DNA of 64,000 nt from an uncultured Clostridia bacterium (GTDB lineage: Bacteria > Bacillota > Clostridia > Lachnospirales > CAG-274), in assembly GCA_947589665.1 (NCBI GenBank), contig CANQBJ010000002.1, positions 49,746 to 113,745 on the forward strand, written 5' to 3'. The position numbers and the translations under genes are program-made. The number at the start of each line of letters is the position of its first letter. Positions within the stretch are counted from its first letter, which is position 1. The notes under the pieces are model-generated. The model was not told where the DNA came from. It saw only the letters and a list, made by a program, of their open reading frames with translations, and did not search any database. Positions 1-8,930 of this stretch are shown here, piece after piece.

Positions 1-495
1 TCCGGAAAGATATGCGCCCTCCTCGTCAAAGGCTATATAAAAAAGCTCTCTGTAAAGCAGCAGCATTATTGCGATAACGGCTATGCTCAGCACTATTACC
101 GTTACAAGCTCAAAGTTGGATATTGCAACAACAGAGCCGAAAAGAAAGCTGTTAAAGCCTGCACTGCTTTTGACAAAGCCTGAGGCGACTGCAGCTACGC
201 CTACGGCAAAGCTCAGTACCACAGCCGTTGCCATTTCAGAATAATTGGGAAAGCTGCGTCTTATATATTCTATGGTAAGAGCGGAAAGCACAGAAAATAT
301 TATTGCTGTGATGACAGGACTCAGGCTCAGGCATAAGCCTATCGTAACACCGGCAAGTCCCGCATGGGACAGAGCATCTCCTATAGTGGAAAGTCTTTTA
401 AGCACAATTATATTTCCTATAAGAGGTGTTATTACAGATATGAACAGGGCTACTGCCATTGCTCTTTGCATAAATGCAAGTGTGAATATTTCCAT
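1..495 (-). CDS. znuB: Zinc-type metal ABC transporter permease, 3' end cut by window edge
   Basis: The frame opens at an ATG (493-495) preceded by an AGGAGG-type site at 501-506 and runs off the left edge with no stop, so only the first 165 residues are present. They begin MEIFTLAFMQRAMA and give several hydrophobic helices plus the motif GDALSHAGLAG, typical of ABC-3 (ZnuB/MntB/TroC) permeases. It would form the membrane channel for the ion delivered by the lipoprotein at 1228-2094 and powered by the ATPase at 505-1224, whose stop lies 9 nt upstream. The gene order (binding protein, ATPase, permease) is that of a zinc or manganese uptake operon; zinc is favoured by the binding protein's ligands. 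Confidence 0.88.
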   Translation of the reverse strand, partial: MEIFTLAFMQRAMAVALFISVITPLIGNIIVLKRLSTIGDALSHAGLAGVTIGLCLSLSPVITAIIFSVLSALTIEYIRRSFPNYSEMATAVVLSFAVGVAAVASGFVKSSAGFNSFLFGSVVAISNFELVTVIVLSIAVIAIMLLLYRELFYIAFDEEGAYLSG

Positions 496-504
496 AATGA
501 CCTC

Positions 505-1224
505 CTAGTGATGGTGATGATGCAGATTTACAAAGGAACGGCTTGTAAACTCCTGTGATGACAAAAGCTCTCCGCTGCCGTCCTCGGAAAGTATAAGCAC
601 CTTGTTGGAATGATATATAACGGAGGAAATGTCATGAGTTACCATAACTATAGTGATCCCTCCCGCATTCAGCTCTCCCAGAAGACAGCATATGGAATCT
701 ACCGCCTTTATGTCTATACCTACTGTAGGCTCGTCTAAAAATATGATATCGGGAGATGCCGCAAGAGCCTTTGCTATAAACACTCTCTGCTGCTGACCTC
801 CCGAAAGATTGCCTATTTTGTTGCGGGCATATCCCGCCATACCAACTCTGTCAAGAGCATTGTATACCTTTTCCTTGTCCTCGGCATTATATCTCTTGAA
901 CAAGCCCTTTTGGGAATATAGCCCCAGCGAAACTATTTCCTCTACAGTTGCGGGAAAATCCTTGTTAAATGAAGTCGCTTTCTGTGATACATAGGCTATT
1001 TTGGAAAAGCTTCTGAACTGTGAGGAGTCTGTGCCGAAAAGCCTTATACTGCCCTCCGTAGGCCTGAGCCTGTTGAGTATAAGCTTTAAAAGAGTGGATT
1101 TGCCTGTGCCGTTTGTACCTACAACGCACAGAAAATCCCCGCGGTTTATACTGAAGGATATCCTGTGAAGTATGCTTTTGTCAGGATAGCTGAAGGACAG
1201 GTCCTTCACCTCTAATATTGCCAT
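505..1224 (-). CDS. znuC: Metal ABC transporter ATP-binding protein with His5 tail
   Basis: This 239-residue protein is the cytoplasmic ATPase of the metal importer. Walker A is GTNGTGKST (residues 36-44), the ABC signature LSGGQ is at 140-144, Walker B IIFLDE at 160-165, and the H-loop histidine is H197 in VTHD. The C-terminus ends in five consecutive histidines (235-239), a feature seen in some zinc-transporter ATPases and plausibly a metal-sensing or buffering tail. The gene sits 3 nt downstream of the binding protein and 9 nt before the permease. Its own ribosome site is weak, so translational coupling to the upstream gene is likely (inference). Confidence 0.93.
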   Translation of the reverse strand: MAILEVKDLSFSYPDKSILHRISFSINRGDFLCVVGTNGTGKSTLLKLILNRLRPTEGSIRLFGTDSSQFRSFSKIAYVSQKATSFNKDFPATVEEIVSLGLYSQKGLFKRYNAEDKEKVYNALDRVGMAGYARNKIGNLSGGQQQRVFIAKALAASPDIIFLDEPTVGIDIKAVDSICCLLGELNAGGITIVMVTHDISSVIYHSNKVLILSEDGSGELLSSQEFTSRSFVNLHHHHH

Positions 1225-1227
1225 ATA

Positions 1228-2094
1228 TCATTCATCTCCGAAAGCCAGCTTTAGATTTTCAAGGTTTTGCTCCATTACGCTTACATAGTCCTCAGGACTG
1301 CCCTCTGAGGCAGGTCCCTCAAAGGGATCGAGAGGCAGGAGCCTACATCCTGCTTCATCGGCTATGGTCTGCATTACCTTAGGCGATGCAAGCTTTTCAT
1401 AGAAAATATACTTTATATCATTTGCCTTTATATAGTTTACTATCTCCTCTACCCTGGACGGCGACGGTTCGCTTTCCGCCCCTATTCCTTCAACGGCGAT
1501 CTGCTCTATGCCGTAAGCGTCACAGAGATAGCCGTAGGCCTCATGAGATACTACTATTTTTCTCTTCTCCTTTGGTACAGCATCTATCACGCTTCTGTAT
1601 TTTTTGTCAAGAGCGTCCAGCTTCAGCACACAGGCATTGTAATTTTCCTCATAGTACAGAGAATTACCTACATCAATATAGCTAAGCTTGTCTGTAATAG
1701 TTCTGCACATAGTCTTGACATTAAGAGGATCAAGCCATATATGGGGATCACTGCCCTTTTTTTCTATGCCCTCGGAAAGCTCTACAAAATCTACATCAGA
1801 GCCTTCCAGAGATGCCTTTACCTTGTCTATCCAGCCTTCCATACCCATACCGTTATAGAAAAGCACCTCTGCATCGTTAAGCCTTGCCATATCCTGTACG
1901 GTAGGCTCCCAGTCGTGGGGTTCCGTACCCGCAGGCACCATATTGTATATATCCGCCATACCTCCGGATATGTCCGATGCAAAGTCGTACAAGGCATAAA
2001 AGCTTGTGTATATTCGGGGTCTGTCACCCATTTTATTGACTCCGCAGCCTGCAAGCAGGAGAACAAGAGCTATAGCCGTAATAATTTTTTTCAT
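1228..2094 (-). CDS. znuA: Zinc-binding lipoprotein of ABC transporter (ZnuA/adhesin B family)
   Basis: This 288-residue solute-binding protein has a lipoprotein signal with lipobox LAGC (C17), so it should be tethered to the outer face of the membrane. Expected metal ligands are visible: H60 in the HDWEPT motif, H118 in DPHIWLDP and H184 in SHEAYGYL, with D256 near the C-terminal lobe. In the family, a histidine at the third site is typical of zinc binders while manganese binders carry glutamate, so zinc is preferred. The usual His-rich loop of Gram-negative ZnuA is missing; only a short segment precedes DPHIW. The gene heads the operon and is divergent from htpG. A ribosome site (AAGGGAGA) precedes the ATG. 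Confidence 0.92.
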   Translation of the reverse strand: MKKIITAIALVLLLAGCGVNKMGDRPRIYTSFYALYDFASDISGGMADIYNMVPAGTEPHDWEPTVQDMARLNDAEVLFYNGMGMEGWIDKVKASLEGSDVDFVELSEGIEKKGSDPHIWLDPLNVKTMCRTITDKLSYIDVGNSLYYEENYNACVLKLDALDKKYRSVIDAVPKEKRKIVVSHEAYGYLCDAYGIEQIAVEGIGAESEPSPSRVEEIVNYIKANDIKYIFYEKLASPKVMQTIADEAGCRLLPLDPFEGPASEGSPEDYVSVMEQNLENLKLAFGDE

Positions 2095-2138
2095 ATAAAA
2101 TCTCCCTTATTATAACACCCATATTTTCTATATATATC

Positions 2139-2167
2139 AATATACCATTATTTTGCCATTATTTCAA
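2139..2167 (-). promoter_or_regulatory. Probable promoter of the znu operon
   Basis: On the minus strand TTGAAA (2162-2167) and TATATT (2139-2144) are separated by exactly 17 bp, about 45 bp upstream of the znuA start. No clear Zur box was recognised by eye. Confidence 0.65.
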
Positions 2168-2183
2168 GATACTTTATAATTTG

Positions 2184-2210
2184 TTAGCACTCTTTTTAAA
2201 TGAGTGCTAA
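2184..2210. promoter_or_regulatory. CIRCE operator (HrcA binding site)
   Basis: A perfect CIRCE inverted repeat is present: TTAGCACTC at 2184-2192, a 9-bp spacer, and GAGTGCTAA at 2202-2210. HrcA binds this element to repress class I heat-shock genes, usually groESL and dnaK. Here it lies 7 bp upstream of the -35 box of htpG, and also just upstream (on the other strand) of the znu promoter, so it could affect either direction. Confidence 0.95.
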
Positions 2211-2217
2211 TTTTCTC

Positions 2218-2245
2218 TTGACATTTTCAAACTTGTATGTATAAT
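2218..2245 (+). promoter_or_regulatory. Promoter of htpG
   Basis: A consensus pair is present: TTGACA (2218-2223), a 16-bp spacer, and TATAAT (2240-2245). It lies directly downstream of the CIRCE element and 45 bp before the htpG start. Confidence 0.85.
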
Positions 2246-2290
2246 TATATATGAGAGAGTTCTACTTTTAATTTTCAAGGAGATGTTATT

Positions 2291-4147
2291 ATGATGGAAA
2301 AAGGCAATTTATCAATCAACAGTGAAAATATTTTCCCAATTATCAAGAAATGGTTATACTCAGATACAGATATATTTCTCAGAGAGCTTGTGAGCAACGG
2401 CTGTGATGCCATAAACAAGCTTAAAAAGCTTAAGTCCATGGGCGAGGCAAATGTAAGCGACAACGAGGAATACAGAGTTACTGTCAGACTTAACGAGGAA
2501 GAAAAGACCATACAGGTCATAGACAACGGCTTAGGAATGACGGCTGACGAAATAAAGGAGTATATTACTCAGATAGCCTTTTCGGGAGCAAGTGACTTTA
2601 TAGCCAAGTATCAGGATAAAATCGAGAACGGCAGCGATATAATAGGTCACTTCGGTCTGGGCTTCTATTCAGCATTCATGGTAGCTGAAAAGGTAGAGAT
2701 AGATTCAAAGAGCTACATACCCGATGCCCCTGCCGCAAAGTGGATATGCGACGGCGGTGTGGAGTATGAAATAGGCGACAGCGACAAGGTGGACAGAGGT
2801 ACTGTGATCACCCTGCACATAGACGATGACAGCAAGGAATTTCTTAACGGCTGGAAGCTTAAGGAAATTCTTGCCAAATACTGCTATTTTATGCCTGTTG
2901 AGATATATTTTGAGGAAGAGAAAAAGGATAATGAGAACAAAGAGGACAATACAAGCGAGGCTGAGGAAAAGCCTGTAAACGATACTGCTCCTCTCTGGCT
3001 CAAGAAGCCTTCAGAATGTACGGACGAGGAATACAAGGCATTTTACCACAAGGTATTTTCCGACTTCAACGACCCTCTCTTCTGGATACATCTGAATATG
3101 GACTATCCCTTCAGATTAAAGGGCATACTTTACTTCCCTAAGCTCAAGCATGAGCTGGAATCAATAGAGGGTCAGGTAAAGCTCTATAACAATCAGGTAT
3201 TCATAGCAGACAATCTTAAGGAGGTCATTCCGGAATTCCTTCTGCTTCTTAAAGGCACTATCGACTGCCCCGACCTTCCTCTCAATGTCAGCAGAAGCTT
3301 CCTCCAGAACGACGGCTATGTTACAAAGATGAGCAAGTACATTACCAAAAAGGTAGCTGACAAGCTCAATTCACTTTTCAAGAAGGACAGAGCCGAGTAC
3401 GAAAAGTTCTGGGAGGATATAAGCCCGTTTATCAAATACGGTGCTATGAGAGAGCATGAGTTCTATGAAAAGGTAAAGGACATACTGCTTTTCAAGACTA
3501 CAGACGGAAAGTATGAAACTCTAAGTGAATATACTGATAACAACAAGGAAAAGGCTGAAAACAAGGTATTCTACGTAAGCGATATACAGCAGCAGGCTCA
3601 GTATATAAAGATGTTCAAGGATCAGGGCATGGAGGCTGTAGTGCTGGATACTAAGCTGGATATACCTTATGTCAGCTTCCTTGAGGCATACAGCGGCGGC
3701 ACACAGTTTGCAAGAATAGATTCAGCCGTATCCGATATGCTTAAGTCCGATGAGGAGACCTCTGTAGACAAGGATGCTCTTGAAAAGCTTTTCAAGAGTG
3801 TGCTTGGCAAGGATGACCTTAAGATAAGCGTAGAGGGACTTAAGGACGAAGGTGTATCTGCTGTGATAGAGCTTAGCGAACAGTCAAGACGTATGCAGGA
3901 AATGAGCGCAATATACGGTATGGGAAACAGTACATTTCCCTCCGATGAGACCCTTGTGCTAAACGGCAACAGCAGTATTGTCAAGCTCCTCCTTGATATA
4001 AAGGACAGCAGGAAGGAAGAGGCTGATATGATATGCCGTCACATATACGATCTTGCCGTAATGAGCCACAAGCCCCTTTCCATGGAGGCAATGACAGAAT
4101 TTATTGCAAGAAGCAATAAAATTATGGAGCTTTTGGCAGAAAAATAA
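2291..4147 (+). CDS. htpG: Molecular chaperone HtpG (bacterial Hsp90)
   Basis: The 618-residue product has the length of E. coli HtpG (624). The N-terminal GHKL ATPase shows the catalytic glutamate region RELVSNGCDA (E32, N36, D39), DNGLGM (D78) and the lid motif FGLGFYSAFMVA. The middle domain carries the catalytic-loop arginine in NVSRSFLQND (R335). A charged, low-complexity linker of about 25 residues follows the ATPase domain, longer than in E. coli. A strong AAGGAGAT site (2277-2284) precedes an ATG-ATG pair; the first is used here. HtpG is an ATP-dependent dimeric chaperone in the cytoplasm. CIRCE upstream predicts HrcA heat-shock control, which fits its neighbour lon. Confidence 0.97.
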   Translation: MMEKGNLSINSENIFPIIKKWLYSDTDIFLRELVSNGCDAINKLKKLKSMGEANVSDNEEYRVTVRLNEEEKTIQVIDNGLGMTADEIKEYITQIAFSGASDFIAKYQDKIENGSDIIGHFGLGFYSAFMVAEKVEIDSKSYIPDAPAAKWICDGGVEYEIGDSDKVDRGTVITLHIDDDSKEFLNGWKLKEILAKYCYFMPVEIYFEEEKKDNENKEDNTSEAEEKPVNDTAPLWLKKPSECTDEEYKAFYHKVFSDFNDPLFWIHLNMDYPFRLKGILYFPKLKHELESIEGQVKLYNNQVFIADNLKEVIPEFLLLLKGTIDCPDLPLNVSRSFLQNDGYVTKMSKYITKKVADKLNSLFKKDRAEYEKFWEDISPFIKYGAMREHEFYEKVKDILLFKTTDGKYETLSEYTDNNKEKAENKVFYVSDIQQQAQYIKMFKDQGMEAVVLDTKLDIPYVSFLEAYSGGTQFARIDSAVSDMLKSDEETSVDKDALEKLFKSVLGKDDLKISVEGLKDEGVSAVIELSEQSRRMQEMSAIYGMGNSTFPSDETLVLNGNSSIVKLLLDIKDSRKEEADMICRHIYDLAVMSHKPLSMEAMTEFIARSNKIMELLAEK

Positions 4148-4159
4148 GCTTTTATGCTA

Positions 4160-4188
4160 TTGAAATAACATTTGATTTAAGGTATAAT
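4160..4188 (+). promoter_or_regulatory. Promoter of lon
   Basis: TTGAAA (4160-4165) and TATAAT (4183-4188) with 17-bp spacing lie 70 bp upstream of the lon start. Between them and the gene is a small imperfect palindrome (ACAGT at 4213-4217, ACTGT at 4222-4226) that could be an operator. No CIRCE or CtsR heptad pair was seen here. Confidence 0.75.
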
Positions 4189-4258
4189 TAATATGAGGTA
4201 AGTTAGTAAAGTACAGTTTGTACTGTGGAGAATAAATTTTTTTGCGAGGTGTTGTTTT

Positions 4259-6562
4259 ATGGAGAATATGAGAGTAATGCCTGTATTATTGCTTGATGAA
4301 ACAGTTCCCTACCCCAAATGCAATTATACTATAAGTGTAGACGAGGATAAGTACCTTGAGGCAATAAAGGCCGCTATGGGTACCGACAGTTATATTATGC
4401 TTGTAAACGCCAAGTTTTATGACAACGGTATTACGGAGGGAAACATTTTCAGAATAGGCACTGTGGCTAAGATAAAGAATGCCATAAGGGGTCTGGACGG
4501 CGGTATAAAGCTTTCCGTCAGATGTACGGAAAGAGCATATATCGACAGCGTTCAGAAGAATAAGGAGCTTTCACTTTGTCAGCTTGAATCAATGGTCGAG
4601 ATAAATACGGCCGATGAGGAAAAGACAAATATTACAATAGAGCTTTTGCAGGAGCTTTTTGCAAAGTACAGAGGCTCTGTACCTATACTCCAGCCCCAGC
4701 TTATAAATGAAGTCAAGTCCATAAGAGACCTGGGTACTCTCTGTGACAAGCTTGCCGATAAGCTTGTAAAGAGCTTTGCGGATAAGAGAGCCGTTTTAGA
4801 GGAAACGGACATTTACGAAAGAGCCCTTCTCACTATTCGCCTTATTGAAAAGGAAATAAAAAGAGCCGATATCAAAAATGATATCATAATGAAGGCAAGA
4901 GAGAATATGGAGGATGCTCAGAAGGAATATTTTCTTCGCGAGGAGCTTAAGGCAATAAACGAGGAGCTTGGCGACAAAAGTGGCGTAGGCGAGGAAATTG
5001 CAGGCTACAGAAAGAAAATGGCTGAACTCGATATGCCCGAATATGCCATAGAAAAGCTTGAAAAGGAATTTGACAGGCTCAAAAGAGTTACACAAGGTAC
5101 GGCAGAGGGTTCTATTATAAGGGACTATATAGACAATGTCCTTTCTCTCCCCTGGGGAAAGATGACCACCGAGAGCAAGTCTCTTAAAAAGGCGGAGCAG
5201 ATACTTAACAAGGATCACTACGGTCTTGAAAAGGTAAAGGAAAGAATCATAGAATATCTTGCGGTAAGGCTCAATGTTGAAAATCCCAATGCGCCTATAC
5301 TCTGTCTTGTAGGCCCTCCCGGTGTAGGAAAGACATCTATTGCCAAGTCCGTAGCAAGAGCTTTGGGCAGAGAATATGTCAGAATGAGCCTTGGCGGCAT
5401 AAGTGACGAGGCTGAGATAAGAGGACACAGAAGAACATACTTAGGCGCTATGCCCGGAAGAATAATAGCGGCTATAAAGCAGGCAGGCGCATCCAATCCC
5501 CTTATGCTTTTAGACGAGATAGACAAAATGGGCAGAGATTACAAGGGCGATCCTTCAGCAGCCTTCCTTGAGGTGCTTGACGGTGAGCAGAATGTGAATT
5601 TCAGGGACAACTATATCGAAATGCCTTATGATTTGAGCCGTTGTCTTTTCATATGTACTGCCAACAGTCTTGACACTATTCCCGCACCTTTAAGGGACAG
5701 ACTTGAAATAGTGGAGCTTTCAAGCTATACTGCCGAGGAGAAATACCATATTGCAGCCGAATATCTTGTTCCCAAGCAGCTTAAGGAAAACGGCCTTACA
5801 AGAGCCCAGCTCAGAATAAGGAAGGACGCTATAGACGAGATAATAGACTGCTATACCCGTGAGGCAGGCGTGAGAACTCTTGAAAGACTTATAGGTTCAA
5901 TATGCCGCAAGGCTGTAAAGCTTCAGCTTGAGGACGAAACTCCCGTTGTGGTTACAAAGAAGAATCTTACCGACTTTTTAGGCAAGAAGAGATTTCATCC
6001 CGAAACCATCAACTCAAAGAATGAAATAGGTGTTTGCAAGGGTCTTGCATGGACATCCGTAGGCGGCACTACTCTTGATGTGGAGGTAAATATACTCAAG
6101 GGAAGCGGCAACTTTAAGATAACGGGTAATGTAGGTAAGGTCATGGAGGAAAGCTATAACGCAGCCCTCAGCTATATAAGAGCCAATGCCGAGGCATTGG
6201 GAGTGGATATAGACTTTGACAATACAGACGTTCATATCCATATCCCCGAAGGCGCTACGCCAAAGGACGGTCCTTCAGCAGGCATCACCATGGCAACTGC
6301 CATGATATCCGCTATGACCAAAACTCCTATAAGAGCCGACATAGCCATGACAGGCGAAATAAGTATAAGAGGCAAGGTAATGCCTATAGGCGGACTTAAG
6401 GAAAAGGTACTTGCCGCTAAGAGAGCAGGCGTTAAGAAGGTCATAATACCTGTGGAAAACGCTCCCGACTTAGAGGAAATACCGGAGTACGGCAGAGAAA
6501 ATATGGAATTTGTTCTGGCTGAGGCTATGAACGAGGTACTTACAAACAGTTTAATAAGATAA
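4259..6562 (+). CDS. lon: ATP-dependent protease Lon
   Basis: The 767-residue protein is a full-length LonA: N-terminal substrate-binding domain (about 1-210), coiled-coil region, AAA+ domain and C-terminal serine protease. Walker A GPPGVGKT covers residues 352-359 and Walker B reads LMLLDEID. The Ser-Lys catalytic dyad is intact: S673 in KDGPSAG and K716 in GGLKEKV, 43 residues apart as in E. coli Lon (S679/K722). It degrades misfolded and regulatory proteins in the cytoplasm. It follows htpG with its own promoter and a GAGGTG ribosome site (4246-4251). Together the two genes form a protein quality-control pair. No transmembrane segment of the LonB type is present. Confidence 0.97.
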   Translation: MENMRVMPVLLLDETVPYPKCNYTISVDEDKYLEAIKAAMGTDSYIMLVNAKFYDNGITEGNIFRIGTVAKIKNAIRGLDGGIKLSVRCTERAYIDSVQKNKELSLCQLESMVEINTADEEKTNITIELLQELFAKYRGSVPILQPQLINEVKSIRDLGTLCDKLADKLVKSFADKRAVLEETDIYERALLTIRLIEKEIKRADIKNDIIMKARENMEDAQKEYFLREELKAINEELGDKSGVGEEIAGYRKKMAELDMPEYAIEKLEKEFDRLKRVTQGTAEGSIIRDYIDNVLSLPWGKMTTESKSLKKAEQILNKDHYGLEKVKERIIEYLAVRLNVENPNAPILCLVGPPGVGKTSIAKSVARALGREYVRMSLGGISDEAEIRGHRRTYLGAMPGRIIAAIKQAGASNPLMLLDEIDKMGRDYKGDPSAAFLEVLDGEQNVNFRDNYIEMPYDLSRCLFICTANSLDTIPAPLRDRLEIVELSSYTAEEKYHIAAEYLVPKQLKENGLTRAQLRIRKDAIDEIIDCYTREAGVRTLERLIGSICRKAVKLQLEDETPVVVTKKNLTDFLGKKRFHPETINSKNEIGVCKGLAWTSVGGTTLDVEVNILKGSGNFKITGNVGKVMEESYNAALSYIRANAEALGVDIDFDNTDVHIHIPEGATPKDGPSAGITMATAMISAMTKTPIRADIAMTGEISIRGKVMPIGGLKEKVLAAKRAGVKKVIIPVENAPDLEEIPEYGRENMEFVLAEAMNEVLTNSLIR

Positions 6563-6592
6563 TGTTACTAAGGCTGTCGTATTTAATTTTTG

Positions 6593-6820
6593 TTTATGTT
6601 AATAATGACCTCTCCACCAACCTTCGGTTGGTCCCCCTCCCCTGATTAGGGGAGGCTATGAACCGGAAGGCTATGACAATATCTTAGGTATTGTTTTTCC
6701 TAAGTAACTAAGGCATTTTGCAAAGCGTATTACTAAAGCTCCCCATTCGCAAGGGGAGCTGTCAGCCGCGGCAAAAGTTTAAACAAAAAATAGCTGTGAA
6801 CGGGGCTGACTGAGAGGTCG
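6593..6820. repeat. Dispersed palindromic repeat, copy 1
   Basis: This copy fills most of the 400-bp gap between lon and truA. Its ends are inverted repeats, GACCTCTC (6607-6614) and GAGAGGTC (6812-6819). Inside are a hairpin CCAACC/GGTTGG, a hairpin CCTCCCCT/AGGGGAGG, a hairpin AGCTCCCC/GGGGAGCT, and a pair GTCAGCC/GGCTGAC. The same layout recurs at 22327-22553 and in part at 63450-63540. An AT-rich TTTATGTTAATA (6593-6604) lies outside the left end and recurs inverted outside the right end of copy 2, so the true element may be slightly longer. No open frame is convincing inside it. Confidence 0.8.
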
Positions 6821-6856
6821 AGCTTATTCCTTAAACACAAATATATCAAAATCAAA

Positions 6857-6908
6857 AAGGAACTGTCGCAATTTGTTTTCTTTAATTCCAAGTGCGGCAG
6901 TCCTTTTT
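6857..6908 (+). terminator. Terminator between lon and truA
   Basis: A long stem (CTGTCGCA pairing with TGCGGCAG, extended by GGA/TCC around a one-base bulge) is followed by a run of T. It lies downstream of repeat copy 1 and just upstream of the truA promoter. Confidence 0.75.
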
Positions 6909-6911
6909 TAT

Positions 6912-6940
6912 TTGCAATTTTTGTTTTATTAGAGTATACT
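6912..6940 (+). promoter_or_regulatory. Promoter of truA
   Basis: TTGCAA (6912-6917), 17-bp spacer, TATACT (6935-6940), 22 bp before the truA start codon. Confidence 0.65.
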
Positions 6941-6962
6941 TAAATAAAAAACGAGGTCGCAT

Positions 6963-7691
6963 ATGAATTACAAAATAACAATAGAATACGAGGGTACAAG
7001 ATATAACGGCTGGCAGCGACAGAAAAACGCTCCCGATACGATACAGGGTATCATAGAAAGCGCAATATATTCCGTTACGGGAGAGAGAACTGATGTAAAC
7101 GGTTCGGGGAGGACAGACGCAGGAGTTCATGCTTTGGGTCAGACAGCTAATTTCAAGCTGAGCAGAGAATGTGATTTCATTATGGACAGGCTCAACGAGG
7201 CTCTTCCCGCCGACATAAGGATAACAGACTGCAAGGCTGTTGACGACAGGTTTCACGCAAGGCTGAACGCCAAGGGCAAAACCTATATCTATAAAATAGA
7301 TACAGGCAAAAAGCCCAATGTATTTACAAGAAGAACAGTAAATCATTTTCCCTATTATGTAAATATTGAAAATATGAAAAAGGCTGCCGCCTATATGGTC
7401 GGGGAAAAGGATTTCAAGGCATTTTGTTCAAATAGGCGGACTAAAAAATCCACTGTAAGAAATATATATTCCATAGATATAGAACAAAACGGCAGCGAGA
7501 TATCATTTATCTTTAAGGGAAACGGTTTTCTCTACAATATGGCGAGGATAATGACAGGCACACTTTTGGACGTGGGTACGGGCAAATTTACACCCGAATA
7601 TGTTAATGAAATAATAGAGTCCAAGGACAGATCAAAGGCAGGCATAACAATGCCGCCCAGAGGTCTTGCTCTTGTAAGCGTGGATTATTAA
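6963..7691 (+). CDS. truA: tRNA pseudouridine(38-40) synthase TruA
   Basis: The 242-residue protein converts uridines 38-40 of tRNA anticodon arms to pseudouridine. The catalytic aspartate is D52 in the family motif GSGRTDAGVHA; the later motifs FHAR and FLYNMARIM are also present. Length matches bacterial TruA. The start ATG has a GAGGT site (6953-6957). It is followed by the epimerase gene after about 70 bp and appears to be a single gene with its own promoter. Confidence 0.96.
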   Translation: MNYKITIEYEGTRYNGWQRQKNAPDTIQGIIESAIYSVTGERTDVNGSGRTDAGVHALGQTANFKLSRECDFIMDRLNEALPADIRITDCKAVDDRFHARLNAKGKTYIYKIDTGKKPNVFTRRTVNHFPYYVNIENMKKAAAYMVGEKDFKAFCSNRRTKKSTVRNIYSIDIEQNGSEISFIFKGNGFLYNMARIMTGTLLDVGTGKFTPEYVNEIIESKDRSKAGITMPPRGLALVSVDY

Positions 7692-7761
7692 AAATTTGTT
7701 GAAAAAAAGTATATTTTATGATTAAATATATATAAGAAATAAATTTTACGAGGTGTATATT

Positions 7762-8907
7762 ATGGATAAGATAAAGGTTATGAGTATATTCGGCACACGT
7801 CCCGAGGCAACCAAAATGGCTCCTCTTATAAAAGCTATGGACAAGTGTGACGAAATAGAACAGATAGTATGCGTTACGGCTCAGCACAGAGAAATGCTCG
7901 ATCAGGTACTTGAGATATTTGACCTTAAGCCCGACTTTGATCTGGATATTATGACAAAACGTCAGACGCTTACGGATATTACCGTAAAGGCGCTTACCGG
8001 TCTTGAAGAGGTAATGTCAAAGGCAAAGCCCGATCTTGTGCTTGTACACGGCGATACTACCACTACCTTTGCAGGCTCTCTTGCCGCCTTCTACAGCGGT
8101 ATCAAGCTGGGACACGTAGAAGCAGGTCTGAGGACCTACGACAAAACTCAGCCCTTCCCAGAGGAAATGAACAGAGTACTTACGGGACATATGGCAGATC
8201 TGCACTTTGCGCCTACAAAGCTTGCCAAGGAGCATCTTCTGAAAGAAAATATAAGCCCAGAGGGTATATTTATTACGGGAAATACTGCCGTAGACTGTCT
8301 TAAGACTACAATTACGGATAATTTTGTATTCGATGTGGATATACTGAATAAAATAGATTATAAGAACAAGAGAGTTATAACTATGACTGCCCACAGAAGG
8401 GAAAACCTTGGCGAACCTCTTGAGAATATATGCAGGGCTGTTTTAAGGCTAGTAAATGACTATGATGATATTGAAGTGGTATATGCGGTACATCCCAACC
8501 CGGCAGTAAGAGATGTGGCTGACAGAGTCCTCGGCGGACACGACAGAATACACCTTATCGACCCTATAGACATCAGAAATATGCATAACCTTATGAACTT
8601 AAGCTATATGGTAATGACCGACAGCGGCGGACTTCAGGAGGAGGTACCTTCTATGGGTAAGCCTGTTCTTGTACTGAGAAATGTTACCGAAAGACCCGAG
8701 GGAGTTGAGGCAGGCACTCTTAAGCTGGCGGGAGTTCATGAAGATGAGATATATGCTGAGGCTAAGGAGCTTATGGACAACAAGGACGCCTACAGCAAAA
8801 TGGTTGCTGCCAGAAATCCTTTCGGCGACGGCTATGCGGCAGAAAGGATCGTTGAGGCTATAAGATATCACTTCGGTTTCAGACAGGACAGACCCGAAGA
8901 CTATTGA
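7762..8907 (+). CDS. wecB: UDP-N-acetylglucosamine 2-epimerase, non-hydrolysing
   Basis: The 381-residue enzyme interconverts UDP-GlcNAc and UDP-ManNAc for teichoic acid or surface polysaccharide synthesis (WecB/MnaA family). Motifs are GTRPEATKMAPL near the N-terminus, VHGDTTT, GHVEAGLRT, PEEMNR, TAHRREN and SDSGGLQEE. A longer frame begins at a GTG at 7753, but that GTG is part of the ribosome site GAGGTG; the ATG at 7762 has proper spacing and is chosen. No other polysaccharide gene is adjacent. Confidence 0.95.
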   Translation: MDKIKVMSIFGTRPEATKMAPLIKAMDKCDEIEQIVCVTAQHREMLDQVLEIFDLKPDFDLDIMTKRQTLTDITVKALTGLEEVMSKAKPDLVLVHGDTTTTFAGSLAAFYSGIKLGHVEAGLRTYDKTQPFPEEMNRVLTGHMADLHFAPTKLAKEHLLKENISPEGIFITGNTAVDCLKTTITDNFVFDVDILNKIDYKNKRVITMTAHRRENLGEPLENICRAVLRLVNDYDDIEVVYAVHPNPAVRDVADRVLGGHDRIHLIDPIDIRNMHNLMNLSYMVMTDSGGLQEEVPSMGKPVLVLRNVTERPEGVEAGTLKLAGVHEDEIYAEAKELMDNKDAYSKMVAARNPFGDGYAAERIVEAIRYHFGFRQDRPEDY

Positions 8908-8930
8908 TCGATTCCTTGTGAGGTATGAAT

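Noticed and set aside
4213..4226. ACAGT-ACTGT palindrome before lon as a CtsR or HrcA site
   Set aside because: It matches neither the CIRCE nor the CtsR consensus; it may be chance.
4796..5428. Open frame of about 210 residues antisense to lon
   Set aside because: Lon motifs are continuous through this region on the other strand, and the antisense product has no recognisable feature.
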